Origin: Trichinella spiralis
Taxonomy: Eukaryota > Nematoda > Enoplea > Trichinellida > Trichinellidae
Assembly: GCA_000181795.3 (NCBI GenBank)
Contig: CM012955.1
Span: 15,137,201 to 15,201,200, forward strand
DNA length: 64,000 nt
Reading direction: 5' to 3'
The position numbers were made by a program, and so were the translations under genes. Below are positions 12,911-26,200 of the stretch, piece by piece (positions within the stretch are counted from its first letter, which is position 1; each line of letters opens with the position of its first letter). The notes beneath the pieces are model-generated. The model made no database searches, was not told the DNA's origin, and worked only from the letters and a program-made list of their open reading frames with translations.

Positions 12911-12942
12911 TGAAACGAAAAAAAAATTTTTTTTTCGTTTCA
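12911..12942. repeat. Perfect 32-bp palindrome
   Basis: TGAAACG, nine A, nine T, CGTTTCA: each half is the exact reverse complement of the other with no loop. It could extrude a cruciform or be read as a hairpin. The flanks are unique, so it does not look like the end of a transposon. Confidence 0.95.
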
Positions 12943-13025
12943 AACTTTCTTCATTAGTACTTCAGTTGTTGTGAAATTAAAATGCTGATTATTGTAAATC
13001 AGACAAAAGGTAAATTTCCGTACAG

Positions 13026-13172
13026 GTAATTTCCATCGAGATAGAACGCCCGAGAACTGTGGAATAGATGATAGTGGAAAAGTTTGCTTTGAAAATGCAG
13101 TGGTTGTTTTTCCTACGGCTCAGTCGATTGCGATGATGAGAATTGTTGCAAAATTGCTTCTTGCATACACAG
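13026..13172 (+). CDS. Candidate internal exon on the plus strand
   Basis: A 147-bp segment between a TTCCGTACAG acceptor and a GTGCGTG donor is open in one frame with phase 1 at both ends. It encodes NFHRDRTPENCGIDDSGK... and ends MMRIVAKLLLAYTG. The acceptor has a weak pyrimidine tract and the minus strand is also open here, so the call is tentative. No family is recognised. Confidence 0.28.
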
Positions 13173-13828
13173 GTGCGTGATTTTCTCAAGTTTCAATTTC
13201 TTTGAAAATATTTTTTACAACTACAAGCAAATCAAATTCCAACATATCGAATTGGACAAACAGGGAAATTCGTGTTTCTACAACAAAAAAAATCTATGCT
13301 TACTTTTGTTTTTCTTTTCTTTCACTTTTTTGTGAAGAAGCGGAAGAAAATAATTCGTCGACAAGCACGGCTGTACTGGGAAGGTTCGCAAATCGACGAT
13401 AAGCGCTCTACAGGCTACATACTTCTTTACATTCCATATCTTCAGATCTGTATGGCGATGCAAAGAAGTATGGGGCCAGAGAGGCAAATTATTTTTTCTT
13501 CTCGATCGAAAAGTTGTCGACCAACCGAGAATTACGAACAGGCTTGTCTAATGACAATCTGGTGCATGCTTTTGTGTGCATAAAATTTCCAAAATAATGA
13601 ATAATGCATGTAGTAAAATAATGAACTCACAGACGTTGTTATAACTGCACCACCTTTGATTGAACGATTTTAAAATGCGTGCAGAATTATAAATAAATAA
13701 TAGATGAATATAAATATATACGAGCCGTCGGTGGTTGTGTTTGGCTAGTCGACTGGAGGAGGTGATTTGGCAGCGAGTGATGAGCGAGAATGAAAAAGGC
13801 AAAAATGATCCGCAGTTAGTTTGCCACT
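13173..13828. other. No gene supported
   Basis: Moderately AT-rich sequence. Short open frames on both strands overlap one another without splice support. Confidence 0.4.
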
Positions 13829-13905
13829 GGTAGTAGCAGTAGCAGTAGCAGCAGCGGCAGCAACAGCAGTAGTAGTAGTAGTAGTAGTAGTAGTTGCTGT
13901 TGCTG

Positions 13906-13936
<31 letters not shown>
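13829..13936. repeat. Triplet-repeat tract (TAG/CAG/TTG/TGG)n
   Basis: About 108 bp of consecutive triplets that drift from AGT/AGC through GTT to GGT. All frames stay open and give Val/Ala, Ser or Asn/Thr runs, so long open frames across it are not evidence of a gene. Confidence 0.9.
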
Positions 13937-13937
<1 letters not shown>

Positions 13938-15400
13938 ATTGCAATGGATGAGAGTGTGGCAAACGAACGATTGGACCAGTGGAGCCAGCTTGAACATGAA
14001 GAACGAACCCGGAGCAACTGCGAACAAGCGAAAGCCGGCTTGCTAGCTAGCATATTCCACGCCAGCTGCCAGCAAGGCTTTCTATTCTGCGTGGCCAGCG
14101 TTTTGGTGGAGTTGTCGAAAAGTGCGGCCGCATGTTGTTTGCCGTCATCTCGGATGCAACGCTGCAGCAACGAAACACGGACGCGCCTACGAACGAAAGA
14201 GAGTGAGTAGTCGGTCGGATGGAGAAATAGCAAGCGAGGCAAAAAGAACATGCAACGAGAAAGAGCTGAAAGCCAACCGGCTGGCGACTGGCCAAAAAAT
14301 TTTTTCAAAAATTTAATAATAATTTCTCCAATCGACGAGCAGGGGAGATTTTTCCCACCGCGGGTCGGTTGTTGCAGGGGTTCGAAAAATGAATGCGACC
14401 CCAAGTCGAGAAGAGCAAGAGAAAAAGCCGTTGGAAAACCGGGGAGTTGGTGGTCGTGTGTGGAGAATTAGTCTACCATGTTTTCTCATTTGAAAATTAC
14501 AAATGAACACTGATGATTGTCGGTGATTGGGTCGACTGCAACATTGATCATGGAAGCTGTATGCGCAAAGGAACCGAATTTATGGGAACGTCATTTTTCC
14601 CATGTGTGGACGAACGAACGAACACTATTTGCATATTTTGCAAGCTGTTGTTGTTCTGTGGTGGAAATTTTCGAACTCAACAACAACAACAACACTCTGT
14701 GTGTGGTGAAAATTTCTCCAATGATGATGTTTCTGTCGAAATCTTCAACCAACAACCGCAAAAGCAAAAATCAATCAATCAATCAAAATACCCAACGGAC
14801 GTTTTGCTTTGGTCACTGAAGTGAACTTGTTGGCCAACTCTAGCCGCTTGTGTGTGTGTGTGTGAAAGAGAGAGAGATTTCCCATGGCCGAAACGTCCAG
14901 TCGTTGTTAGCTTGCTTGGCTAACAATTTTTTGACTTGTTCACCAGGGCTGCCGTGCGTTCGGAAAAGCTAAGCTGTCGTCGTCGAAACTCCACCACCAC
15001 CACCACCATTAAAACTCGATTCTTTCACAAATAAACCAGCTGACAAAGCACATCGCATCGCTGAGGGGAAAAAATTCCTCACCAGAGTGATGTTAAAAAT
15101 ATTATTTCATTGGCGAAATTTTCGAAGCAAAATCAAAAAAAAATGAACATAAAAAACAACCTCACAACGATACTGTTCACCTTAGTGTTTTTTTTTCCAA
15201 AAAGCCAAAAAGAAAGCAGAACATGCATAAACCGACTGATCAGTGTACCAAACGACAATAACTAGGATGATAATGACAACGCACTGACAGACGGATGTTA
15301 CTTACCATGACCTTGACGCCCACGTGTTACAGTCCTGACCGCGATAATTCGTCCCTACCGTATCTGAACTGCACACTACTGTAGGCAGTTGCTTCTACCT
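13937..15400. other. GC-richer block, possible promoter or 5' exon region
   Basis: This block has far more CpG and GC than its neighbours and carries short simple repeats: CAA at 14,680, CACCAC at 14,990 and GTGTGT at 14,850. On the minus strand a good GTAAGTAAC donor directly follows an ATG near 15,300, which could be the end of a 5' exon. I could not link it to a convincing coding exon, so only a regulatory or untranslated role is suggested. Confidence 0.3.
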
Positions 15401-18400
15401 TTAAATTTCAAAAAGTTTGTTAGTTCATCTTTTCTTAAAAATAAGAAAACAAATAATAATGAATATATGCGCATGTATGTATTCTTGCAGAGGTGCTGAT
15501 TAGTTGGACAATTTTCCACATCGACGACATTACATAACGTTGCTTGGTCTTCATCGGCATTGTTTTCCTTATCCGTTATCAAAATCATTTCACTCGACTG
15601 TTGAACAGCTACAGTTGTTCAAGGTCGGTTGGGCATTTTTGAACAGCGGCCAAAAAGTTACCGCACACCGCGTAAAAGCACACCCCAAAAACCCGTATGC
15701 TGACACAACAAGGTCCAGGAAAAAGTTCACGCTCACCTTGAACACATTATACTGTCAATTTGAACAAACTGAAATATAATTAACAAAACATTTCCCCTCC
15801 TCCGCACAGCAGGCAACTGTGTATTTTTGTTTTTTCTTCTAATTCGTTTTTTTTGACCTACGACAATTCTGTCCACTTCATCATTTTCCAACTACTGCTT
15901 TTTCTTCCATTAATTCAACGCTTTTTTCCTAGTTCTTCCTGAATTCTGTTTGGATTGGTGGGTGTGGCTGTTTTCCACTAAAAGAACAAAATAACAACAC
16001 CAGAAACATGATCAATAACCTGCCATTTGACCTAACAGGAAACAACCGCAAACGATGACTCGAAATGCAAATTTCACATTTACAATGCTTTTGTCGGTTA
16101 ATAAAATGTTATTTTTTGGTGCTTTTTATTAAAAAAATATATATATACTTTCTAATAGAACATATTATTCAGTGGAAGAGGGTGAAATGTATAATTCTAT
16201 AAAATGAAAATCATTTCTTAAAAATAAGCGAACAAAAAAAATTCTTCTCGATGAAGTTCTATTTTCTCAAAATTGTTCAGCATAGCCGCTTTCAATGCAA
16301 GAAATATGAACGCAACCAGTAAAATTGATCATTGTTGCTTCGTCAAATTCGATCATCAACAACAATAACGTTGTCATTAAACGTTTCTTTGTTATTCTTA
16401 AATGTTGTTGTTCAAAAAATACTCAAAATATTATATGAAAATTTTTTGTTTACGTTGAAAATTTCCCCATCCCAATTCTCGGCGAAATCCATTCCCTAAA
16501 TACCACTTTCACTTCAAACTACAACTACAATTATGCAAATCAGAACTCGTGAATAAAATTCAAATATTCAAATGCCTTTCTTGAAGAACTTGATCAGAAT
16601 GGAAATTCAAATATTCCTTTCTTTCAAAATCATCATCATCTTTTTTTTTGTTATTTTTTGTTTCCCTTCTCTCATTTCAACCCAACTTATATATCATTCA
16701 GTTTAAAATATAACAATAAGCTTTTACCCAGCAAAACGCCATCGGTTGCAAAATGCATCTAGCAGATGGCCGGCTAGCATTCATCAATTCCATCCAAAAT
16801 AGCTCCACTATATCATGGCATAGCTGCTGACGGAATGCTGGAAACTCCTCCGCTGCGCAACACCAACGAGCAAAAATTTCAATTTCAATATTATGCTTAA
16901 AGTTGGCTCTTTTCGGCTATCCTTTCCAATCTCCTTTCCAATCCCAGAAACGCACAGTCCGGGATATTTTTCAAATTACACTAAACATTCAGCAACCGTG
17001 TCTCAATTAGAGCAAAACCTGACTTGTGCGCTTTAATAATTGAAAAGTCACGAAAACAAAAACCACGCTAACACTGCGCCTGGCCGCTTTTTCAAATTAT
17101 TGACGATTCAGTGTTCTTTCGGCGCGATATAATTTTTTCTTCTTTTTACCTCTTTCAACAACGCAACTTTCCCCCAAAGCAGAAAAAATTATTAATTAAC
17201 AACCGAACGAGAAAAATCTTCTCGACATTCTCCAAACAACAAACACCAATATTTTTTTACCTCTATCTGCAAAACCGATAAAAAATACCGTACATCATCA
17301 AATTTATAATTCTGACAATAAAAATGGGGGAAGAAACGCCCACCAGATTTTAAAAATTTTAATCAATTTTAAAAACACAGTAGATTTTCAACCGTTTTCA
17401 CGAAGATAAAAAAATAAATTTCAATAAAACTGCGCCTACTTTTTCGCTATTAATCTCTATGTATTTGAAAAAACTACATTTGCATAAAATATAGATATAA
17501 AATCGATTGTAAAAATAAATAAATGTGAAACCGCTATTGTTTTTTTGAATGAAAAGTTGTTTCATCTGTAATATCAAAAGTTGTTTTCATGACAAGTTCA
17601 CAATTTGTACAGTGGAATGAATTTTTATTCTTAATATACTGGGAGGATGAAAATAGTTGGTTTGTAAAAGAAAATTTCAACAACACAAAACAAATGTAAG
17701 ATTGGAATAATTATATAATGCAGTTGAGAAAGTTTAAAGAAAATGTAAAAAGCTGTAAAAGCTGCTTTTCAGTTGAAGAGATTAATATTTTGCGGCCATT
17801 CTAATTCATAAATAAATATCAAATCCACTCAACTAACTAGCTGACAAAGTTATTTAATTGTACTTGAAAATCTTATCATCTTATCGTAATCTATTAACTG
17901 TTCGTTGTTTGACTGTGGAGATGAATTGAAATCATCGTGGAATACTTTGAAATTTGAATTGTTTTCGAGCGGAAATTATGAACAATTGAAACAGTGAAAT
18001 AATGTGAAGTTTGAAATGAAGATATGAAGAATATGAACACTTTTCTGTTTACTTACTGTGAACAGGATGGACAGTTGAATAATTGTAACGCTTGGAAATA
18101 ATCACTGTGTAAAATCTGAAGCACAGTGTTGTGCTAAGGTGGTGGTCTTTGAACGAGTGTTTGGTGCATCAAAGCTGACACCGCTTTTACACCGATATAT
18201 GATGCTCGCATTGACGAGGTCGAAGATGCGTGTCACACTGCCAAACAACTGTTCGCGATTATTGCTTGTTCTTCAGTGCAAAGAATCACTGGGTCAGTGG
18301 AGCTGAGCCAGTGTTCCGCTTTTCAACATGTCGAGCTAAAACTTTTGACCTACTTTTTTAGGCAACTTTGTTAAGTGCTTGTATTGGCCTGTATTGACTG

Positions 18401-19823
18401 GCTACCCGCGTTCTGCTTGCCTTTTTCCAATTTCGCAGTCATTTATTTGACCGAGCTGCCCATCCCTTCTGGCCCGTTGACCCTTTCCTCCACATTTTCC
18501 CTTAAAAACTCGTCGTCGTCACCTCTTTTCAGCTATATTTGTGTATACTTTTGAAAAATTTTAATTTAATTGATTTCCTGCGATCAGTTTTCAGTCGATC
18601 GGCAAACATGGTACTGCATTGCATGGTCTTTTTACAAATCTCTAAACCAGGCGTAGCCAAAGTGGTCGATATCGACCCTTTGGAGTCGATAAAGGCTTAT
18701 GGGTTGAATGGGGATCGAATATGAATTTTGAAATCCCATTTGAGGAATTTATTTCTTGGAGAACTATTTTTTAACAGTAATTTATACTTTTCTGAACCAT
18801 CAAGGGAAACCACAAAAAAGCAAGAATTCAGAGGAACAGATGGGACCTGGAAATGAATAGTTTACGCCTAAAATTCACCAATCTCCAACCAAGTTTCAAC
18901 GCTGCCTTTGCTGCTACTCATCAAGCACATCCCTCTTATTAAGTAGTTAAATGAAAAATTATCAGCTACCTTTTAGCTTCATCGTGAAGTTATTAACATT
19001 ATTATTCTCATCAATACAACCATTATAGGAACAGATATACAAATTGAAAAAAGGATAATTGAACGTAAAGGTGAAATGAATCTGATCGAGAATCAATAAG
19101 GGTGAAAAGGGTACTTTATAATAAAGAAATTCAGTATTAATAATATTCATTTTACAAATATTTTGGATCTCGATGAAGCATCAAGAAATCCACGAGGGGA
19201 CGATGGTATAAAAAATTTGCCTCTTCCTGCTCTGAATGAAATTCACCCATCCACTTTCAAGGTTAAATGATTTGCAATAAAAATAAAAAGCGCTAAAAAT
19301 TTCCAATTATCATGAAGAATATGGAAAACTTAAATTTTTAGGATTTATTTGATGTTCGATCTTTTCTCATGTACAACCGTCCGTCGGAAAGTGTTAAATA
19401 TTTCAACTGAAAAACGAAAACGTTTAATGACGAAAGAATTCACTTTAATGTTAAAGCTAGAATGCCAAAAATAGCATTCAGTGATTCATTGCTTTCATGC
19501 TTACTGTTGCAGATTTCCGAAAGGTTCTTTTTTCTTCAACCGACTTTGCAAAATCAAGCTGTATACAGCACCGATTTTTCGTATTATCCTGACAATAACA
19601 GAATATCATTGTTGATCATCATAACGATGAAAAACACTTCAATTATAAAAAAAAAATGCAATTTAAATTTTTTTTTCATCACTGCATGATCTACATCAGA
19701 ATGTCTACAGTACGAGCAATTGTATTTGATAAAAGTATATATAAAAGCGTATTAATTTATCACAAGGAATTGATAATCATTGTGATCTTTAATAAGTTAT
19801 GAATAAACTGCGCTGGACGAGGA
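15401..19823. other. Intergenic DNA, no gene supported
   Basis: Mostly AT-rich. A GC-richer stretch at 18,120-18,500 has one plus-strand frame open for about 70 codons without a start or clear splice sites. No RNA gene was seen. Confidence 0.4.
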
Positions 19824-20979
19824 TTACTGCAAGGAAACCACTTCTTCACTTTCATCTTCAACAATTTCAATCAATTCAAGATCATTTCTTTTAATGTAAT
19901 GGTTGTTACGGCAACCAACTCGAGCGCATCTAAAAAATTATAAAACAAACTCCCAAAGTCAAAATTTTAACTGAGAACAATCATCACGAAAATACATTAC
20001 ATTCAAAATGTTAAATTTTGCTCACCGAAATGGAATTTTATTGCTAATTGCAGTTTCGACAAAATCAATTTCCAAAAAATGTCCACACGCTTTAATTTTG
20101 AACTTTTTTTCTATAATAATCAAAATTTCATTTTTTTGTAATATTGTTTTTCTTTTCTAATATGAAAATGAGAAAAATGTTTACTCAATTTCGAACGGAT
20201 ATCGGATAACTTTTTCAAATAATTCTCCATTTCCAAAAATTCAACCTTTGTCCTCTTGAATATTTCAAATTGCTTCTTCTTTTCCGCAGGATTCAAATTG
20301 TTTTTCAAATAAATTTCCTCTTTCAACTGAATAAATAATTTGAAATTATATTCGATTGAAGTGACAAAAAATTAATACAGAAACAACAACTGCTACCTCA
20401 AATTCCGTAGGCTTATAATCATCATCTTCAATTTGTGTTAATCGGTGTTCATAATGCAACAGTTGTTCAAAACAATCCTCAAACGCTTTCACACGTTCCT
20501 CATCCACTTTCCCTTCCAGAGGTTCAACCAAAGTAGAACAGACGTCCAACATATCTGCCATATGCTGTCGCAGTAGATCACGCACCACCGGGATGTCCTC
20601 TTTACAGTCATCATGGCCAGAAGGTGTAGGCTACAAAACCAAAGAGAAAAAAAAACAATTAAATTAATCCAAAAACCCATTTTTATTCTATTACATCTAC
20701 ACAAAAATGCTGAATTAAAAACCTCTCATAAAGTAATCATCGTTGAAAAATTATTGAAGAATAATTTTCAGAACTGCTTTACAGTTAGTCAGCATCGTGC
20801 ATTAAGAAAAAACTACTCCACTGATAAAGTTCGATAAAACGGATACTAAAATCAGTTCTCTAATGAAAGGAAATTAATAAATAATATTTTTAAAAAATTA
20901 AAATTAAAATAAACATTAAATTCGTTAACACTGAAATAAAAAACTCAAAATACCCACGTACCTTGGTAAAAAAGGACAT
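19824..20979 (-). CDS. NSMCE2: NSE2/MMS21-like SP-RING protein, 5 exons, 194 aa
   Basis: Minus-strand exons 20962-20979, 20397-20630, 20185-20326, 20026-20110 and 19824-19929 sum to 585 nt, or 194 residues. After the short leader MSFFTK, residues 7-130 are helical and charged (VVRDLLRQHMADMLDVCSTL; then a Lys/Glu-rich coil), as in NSE2, where this region docks on SMC5. The C-terminus carries C140-G-H142 and C161-ARVG-C166, the Cys-His-Cys-Cys zinc set of the SP-RING with the same C-x4-C spacing as human NSMCE2, followed by HYIKRNDLELIE, matching the conserved basic-Asp-Leu helix start. NSE2 is the SUMO E3 ligase of the SMC5/6 DNA-repair complex. The usual CPIT strand before the zinc site is missing, so ligase activity is uncertain. 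The family call rests on motif spacing, not on a search. Confidence 0.6.
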
Positions 20980-23266
20980 TGCTGTACGTTGAATTAATTA
21001 TACGTAACCGAAAACAAATGCTCGAAGTCTAAAAGATAAACTAATGCAAAAATGTCCGAAACATTTCAAAACAAAAAATCACACAACAACTAATAACTTC
21101 TTCATAATTTTACGAGACACTTGAAAATAATTTTTAAATATCTATATCTACAGGGCAAATAAATGTCGTCGTCACAAAAGTATAATTAAGTACAATTAAA
21201 TAATATTTTATAATTTAAAATTAACTTTAATTTTTTTTGCATTTATTAGAATTGAAAAAATAAATATTATACAAAAAGAACATATTGAATGCAAGTGAAA
21301 TTGTAAAATGAAAATAAATTATCAAATTGGCATATTGTCATGGTTACTTTTTTGTGAAAAAGATGAACGTGAAAATAGTTTTAGTTTAGTATGGAAAAGA
21401 TAAAATTAGATTTTAAAATGATAAGCAATTTCAAGCGCAAAATATCGATTTGAAAAATGAAAATGCAACAATATTTCGACTTTAGAATTTGCGTACTGTG
21501 CAGTATGAATTTTTTATCTTTGTACTTGTACGTTCTTTTACGGTAATTGAAGTATCATTTTTTTGGAATGTCGTTGAAATGTTCAAATTGTAATTTCAGA
21601 CAACAATTTGCAGCTAGTTAACTGTAAGTATTAAATTGTCAATTTATTGTTGTAATGAATTGTTGTTGTTTTTGTTGTTATGTGCGTCAAAAGGAAGCGC
21701 GTTGTAGTTAATAGTGAGGGCAGCATTTCGAATTCGAATTACATTCGGTAAAATTTAAGAGTAACATTCGATAAAAGAGATTGTTTTTTTTCAACGTACA
21801 TAGCTTTTCTCTTTTGTAAATAAATATAAATTTCCAACATAACAATAGAATCAATTTTTTGAAGTTTTTTTTGTTTATTTTCCAATCAATACTTTATCCA
21901 CAGACGATTTTATTGATGTGATAATGAACAAAAATATTCAAGCAATTAACATTTGACATTTCGCAAGCGATATAGGAAATCATTTCAACAAATTTCGGAA
22001 CGCATCTAACGCTGATCTGCAAATTAACGTTGTCCGTATGATTCGATTTTTCTGCGGTTGAATTGAATTCAGTATGATAAAAGCACAAATATATTATACT
22101 GGACGGAAATGGATGAATTTGAAAAAAAAAGAATATGTACAGTCAGAAGTCGGCAAAAAGAGACGACGACAAAATTACAACTGTATATATATATAGATAT
22201 TTATAGAAGGAGAGAGAGAGAGTAAATGGTGAATGGAATAAATAATGTTGAAAATGATGATAAAAATAAAGCAACAATTTCAACCAACACAAAAGAATAC
22301 ACTTAAGAAATATGTTGTTAATGAGAACTGAAAGCCAAAAGAAATTGAAGAAGCTGTTAATCAAATCAAAATAAAAGGGGAAATAGCATAGATGGGATCG
22401 AATAAGCAAGCAGTGTGGGTGGGATAACAGAAATTGGATAGAAATGTGAATTCTTTGCCAAGAAATGGAAGGTCAGTGCGATTGTACAAATGTGTACAAG
22501 AAGTATATTACGATCATCGGCTAAAAAGTTGGCCCAGAGAAACTTTCTTGCTAGTTTCTTGTTGTACCAGCTGATCTACAGAACAACGGTTAACAAAAGT
22601 ACAGGTCAACACAACCGGATAATCAATGTGTGAAAAAAAATAGGGGAAAAAAAAGAACAAAAACGCGCCACAGCGTGCAAGCTAGGAATAAATTGATCTT
22701 AAGCATGCTTAAAATCAAGCCGACTAGCAACAACGAACAGCGAATGTACAAGCAAAAAGGTTATAAAGTGTATGCATGAACAGAAAATGCACACCATTTT
22801 GTTTGTTTTTTTTTTAAATTCACTGAGCAGCAGCCTCCAATATTGCTTCTTGCAAGGCGTGATTTCTTGCCCGATGGTTGGCTGCATCGTCTATAATGTA
22901 GTGGGTACGAGGAAAAAGCGATTGAAAAAAAAGAAAGCAAAAAAAATTAATTTAATGCAACACCGAACTACTAGTTCATTCATTCATTCATTCATTCGTA
23001 TTAAAAATGCTCTGATTAAAGAAAGAGCAGAAAAGAAGAAGCATTAGAGATGAAGGAATTGAGAATGTTGAAAAAAAAACATTTCAAAAGATGAAATAGA
23101 AATTGAAAATCAAAGAAAAAAAAAACAGTGGACGGATCACTAGTACTAGGAGTATTGGTTGTACTAAAGTGCGTATGTATTAAGCTAAACATTCCGCATC
23201 CAAATGAAAATAATAATAATTTAAAAAAGAAAAAGAACGGTAAGAATGTTAAAAAAATCAAGCATT
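20980..23266. other. Intergenic DNA between NSE2-like and tropomyosin genes
   Basis: AT-rich with short AG, TA and ATTC runs (ATTC at 22,977-22,996). Its left edge is the promoter side of the NSE2-like gene; its right edge should hold the 3' untranslated region of the downstream tropomyosin gene. No other gene is seen. Confidence 0.45.
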
Positions 23267-26200
23267 TTAATTGGTTTGAATCTCTTGTACAGTAAGCTCG
23301 ATTTCTTCAGTCAAATGACGACAGCGCTCTTTTTCAACGAGTAAATCATCTGAGAAAACAAATGCATGACAGACAAACATAAAATAACAAACAAACAAAC
23401 AACAACATTTAGCAGCCAGTACAAAAATAAAAAAATACAAGCATAACAATTAAATTAATTGTGCTATTCGTAAAAAATTAAAATGACCACCAACATCGTC
23501 ATCATCTCTCTGTGTGTCGTGTGATATATATTTTTTGCAACGAAAAAAAAATATTTTTCAACAAGTGCGAAGTGTGTTATTAAAAACAAGAAAAAAACAT
23601 CAAACGTACGTTTCATGTTCAAATATGAAAATCCCTGAACTGCAATATTGAGCTATTCACTTTCCTCCGTTTCCCCTTTGTGTTAAATTTCACGTTGATT
23701 TAAATTTAAATAACTAAACTTGAAATTCACTTTTACACGTCTACTTATTTTACACGTATTGTAAAACAACTGAAAAAAAGAGGGGATGGGTAATCACGGA
23801 TTAAAAATTTGAAATCCCCACCGCAGAAATCCTCGGCTGACATTTGAAAAAAAAAACAAGTTTGTCATTCAAAAATCAGCCTAAGCGTACACATACATTG
23901 GTTGTAAGCATTGGTTATAAGCGGAAAAGAGAAAACAACACTGCCGGGAAATAGCTTTTGCTCACCTTCGAGACGATCGACTTCTTTTTGCAGCTTTTGC
24001 ACAGATCGTTCGGCAAATTCTGCCCGTGTTTCAGCCTGGAAAAGAAGAAAGGTTCAATTTGTCCAGTAGAGAATATTTGAACACCAATCAACCAAGTACT
24101 TCTTTTAAGCGTTGGGAAAGTTGCCGAATATGTTCTTCGTATGAATCTTCTCGTTGCAGAGCTTTTTCTTCGCTAACTTCAAGTGATTTCAAATTATTTC
24201 CCACCACTCGAAGCTCTTCTTCCAATTCCACAATTTTACTAAAATACAAACAAGCATAAATATTTATCATTGATTGTCAACAGAAATTATTTGGATTCAT
24301 TGGACGTGGGAATGAATCATTTTTCAATAGTTTTTTTTGTTGTTGATTTTCAAATGCAAAATTATTCTCAATTGATCGTAGTTGTTGCAATCGATTTATG
24401 GGTGTACAAATGATCGATATAAAGTGGGCTGTATTAGTCATTTCATTTCATTTCATTTCAAAAATCACAATCTGTGTGCATGATTGAAATTGAAACTTGC
24501 ATATCTTGTACTGTGATTATTTCGAATACTATGAAAGCGGTATGTTGTCTATTGTTAGTTGCCACTGGCCAAGGCAAACATTGATTTTTGTACGCTGCTT
24601 GCCTGCCGAACGTTGTAGCATGTGTCAAGGCTATTCCCTGTAATAATGAGCGTATTTGTTCAGCTAAAAATGACGCACAATTTCCGGCCTTTTGTTCAAT
24701 GAACAAGGGGGGGGGGAAAAAGTCGATCAGCAACAACAGTGAACAAGAAGAATTGGAAAGATTGGTGGAGGAAATTTTGTTCAAAAAGTAAAAAAAAATC
24801 GAAATGATAAGACACAGTTGAACAGGTGGTGTACTGTAGAAATCGTTAGTGCAAATAATAAGCTAATTATTTCTGTACACTTACTTTTCGCCAGCTTCAG
24901 CACGCTCTTCTGCTCGTTCAAGGTCAGCTTCTACCATGGCCAGTTTTCTGGCAACCTATCAATAACAGAATAGGACAATTGTAGTATATTCCATTCGCAC
25001 GTTGTGGCAGAGGGAATACGGGCGACATTCAACCGAACGAACGAACATGCAAAGTTCATGCCCACCGTTTTTGCGTTCGTGCAAGCCAATGACCGCCAAG
25101 CACGGTATTTAAAAACGCCACAGCCCGTGGCATTGATTCCAAGTGGAATAAAGGAAAAATTTTTTCAACAAATGTGATCTCACATCCAACAAATGACCGA
25201 CCAAGACAAACGTATAAAAATTATATCGTGTACGAACAAAAAGAAAGAAAAAAAAAACAATGTGAAATAGTCGAATTATAGACTACCTCTTCGAATTTGT
25301 TTTCCGTCTCCTGAAGCAGACTGGACATCTGACGCACCTTCAACTCGAGCTGAGTACACCGGTCGTCTTCAATTTCGAACCGATTTTCAAGCGCCTTACG
25401 AACTCTGCATGCCATTTATAAAGGGAAATATTATTCATTGCAGACGAACCAAGGATAGAAAAGCAAAAGAAAACAAAACCAAAAAAAATATACATATACA
25501 GAAAGAGAGAGAAAAGAGATAGAGAGAGCATTAAAAAACTGAAAATATTAAACTAAAAAACCAACAAACAACAGTTCGAGCTCAAAAAATCCACAGGGAT
25601 ATATGGATAGGGTGTTGTTGGAGGGACTGCTTTTGCTTGCAGTTGTTGTGCAAATACTACCTCTTCGTATTTTCGATCTGCTTCTTCTGCAATCAGTTTA
25701 GCCTGCAAGACTTGAGTCTCTAAAAGGTTAGCTCGTTCTTCGTCTTGCATCGACCTAGTTTCCATAGACTTTCGACCGCTAGAGATGAAACAATTAGAAT
25801 ATAAATTACATTTACCAATTAATTCAGGCGCCCAAACCGTTTCCCTCCCAAAGAAAAAGTTTGATGATCAGGAGGAACAGGGTAGTGAAAAACAAACACA
25901 CAGAACAGAACAAATTGAAAATGAATTAATTAAGCAAACGAAATACAACAGCGTATATATATATATATATATATACCGTTCACTTTCATCCGCCGCTTTC
26001 GAAGCTTCTTCCAATTTTTCCGTAGCTATTTTCAACCTCTCTTCGGCTCGTGTAAGATCCTCTTCCAACAGTTGAATACGTCTATTCAATGCTGCTACTT
26101 CGGCTTCAGCCTAAAATGAATAGAAAAAAAATAAGAAATTGAAATCAAACAAACAAACAGATGAACGATCGTCTCTGAATAAATTCGGACAATTGCATAC

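Noticed and set aside
13745-14404. A 219-codon minus-strand frame and a 129-codon plus-strand frame
   Set aside because: Both cross the triplet-repeat tract, overlap each other and lack domains or splice support.
18125-18395. A plus-strand frame open for about 70 codons in a GC-richer patch
   Set aside because: No start codon, weak splice sites and no family resemblance; other frames are partly open as well.
18640-18725. A hAT-like MITE tip (CAGGCGTAGCCAAAGTGG)
   Set aside because: The sequence recalls hAT termini, but no inverted partner or target duplication could be found nearby.
20157-20184. An apparent 28-nt intron in the NSE2-like gene
   Set aside because: The short intron leaves the frame wrong and runs into a stop. 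Using the acceptor at 20111 gives a normal 74-nt intron and an exon total divisible by three.
22143-22409. An 88-codon minus-strand hydrophobic frame
   Set aside because: Phe/Leu-rich composition arises from A-rich sequence on the other strand; there is no start context or homologous motif.
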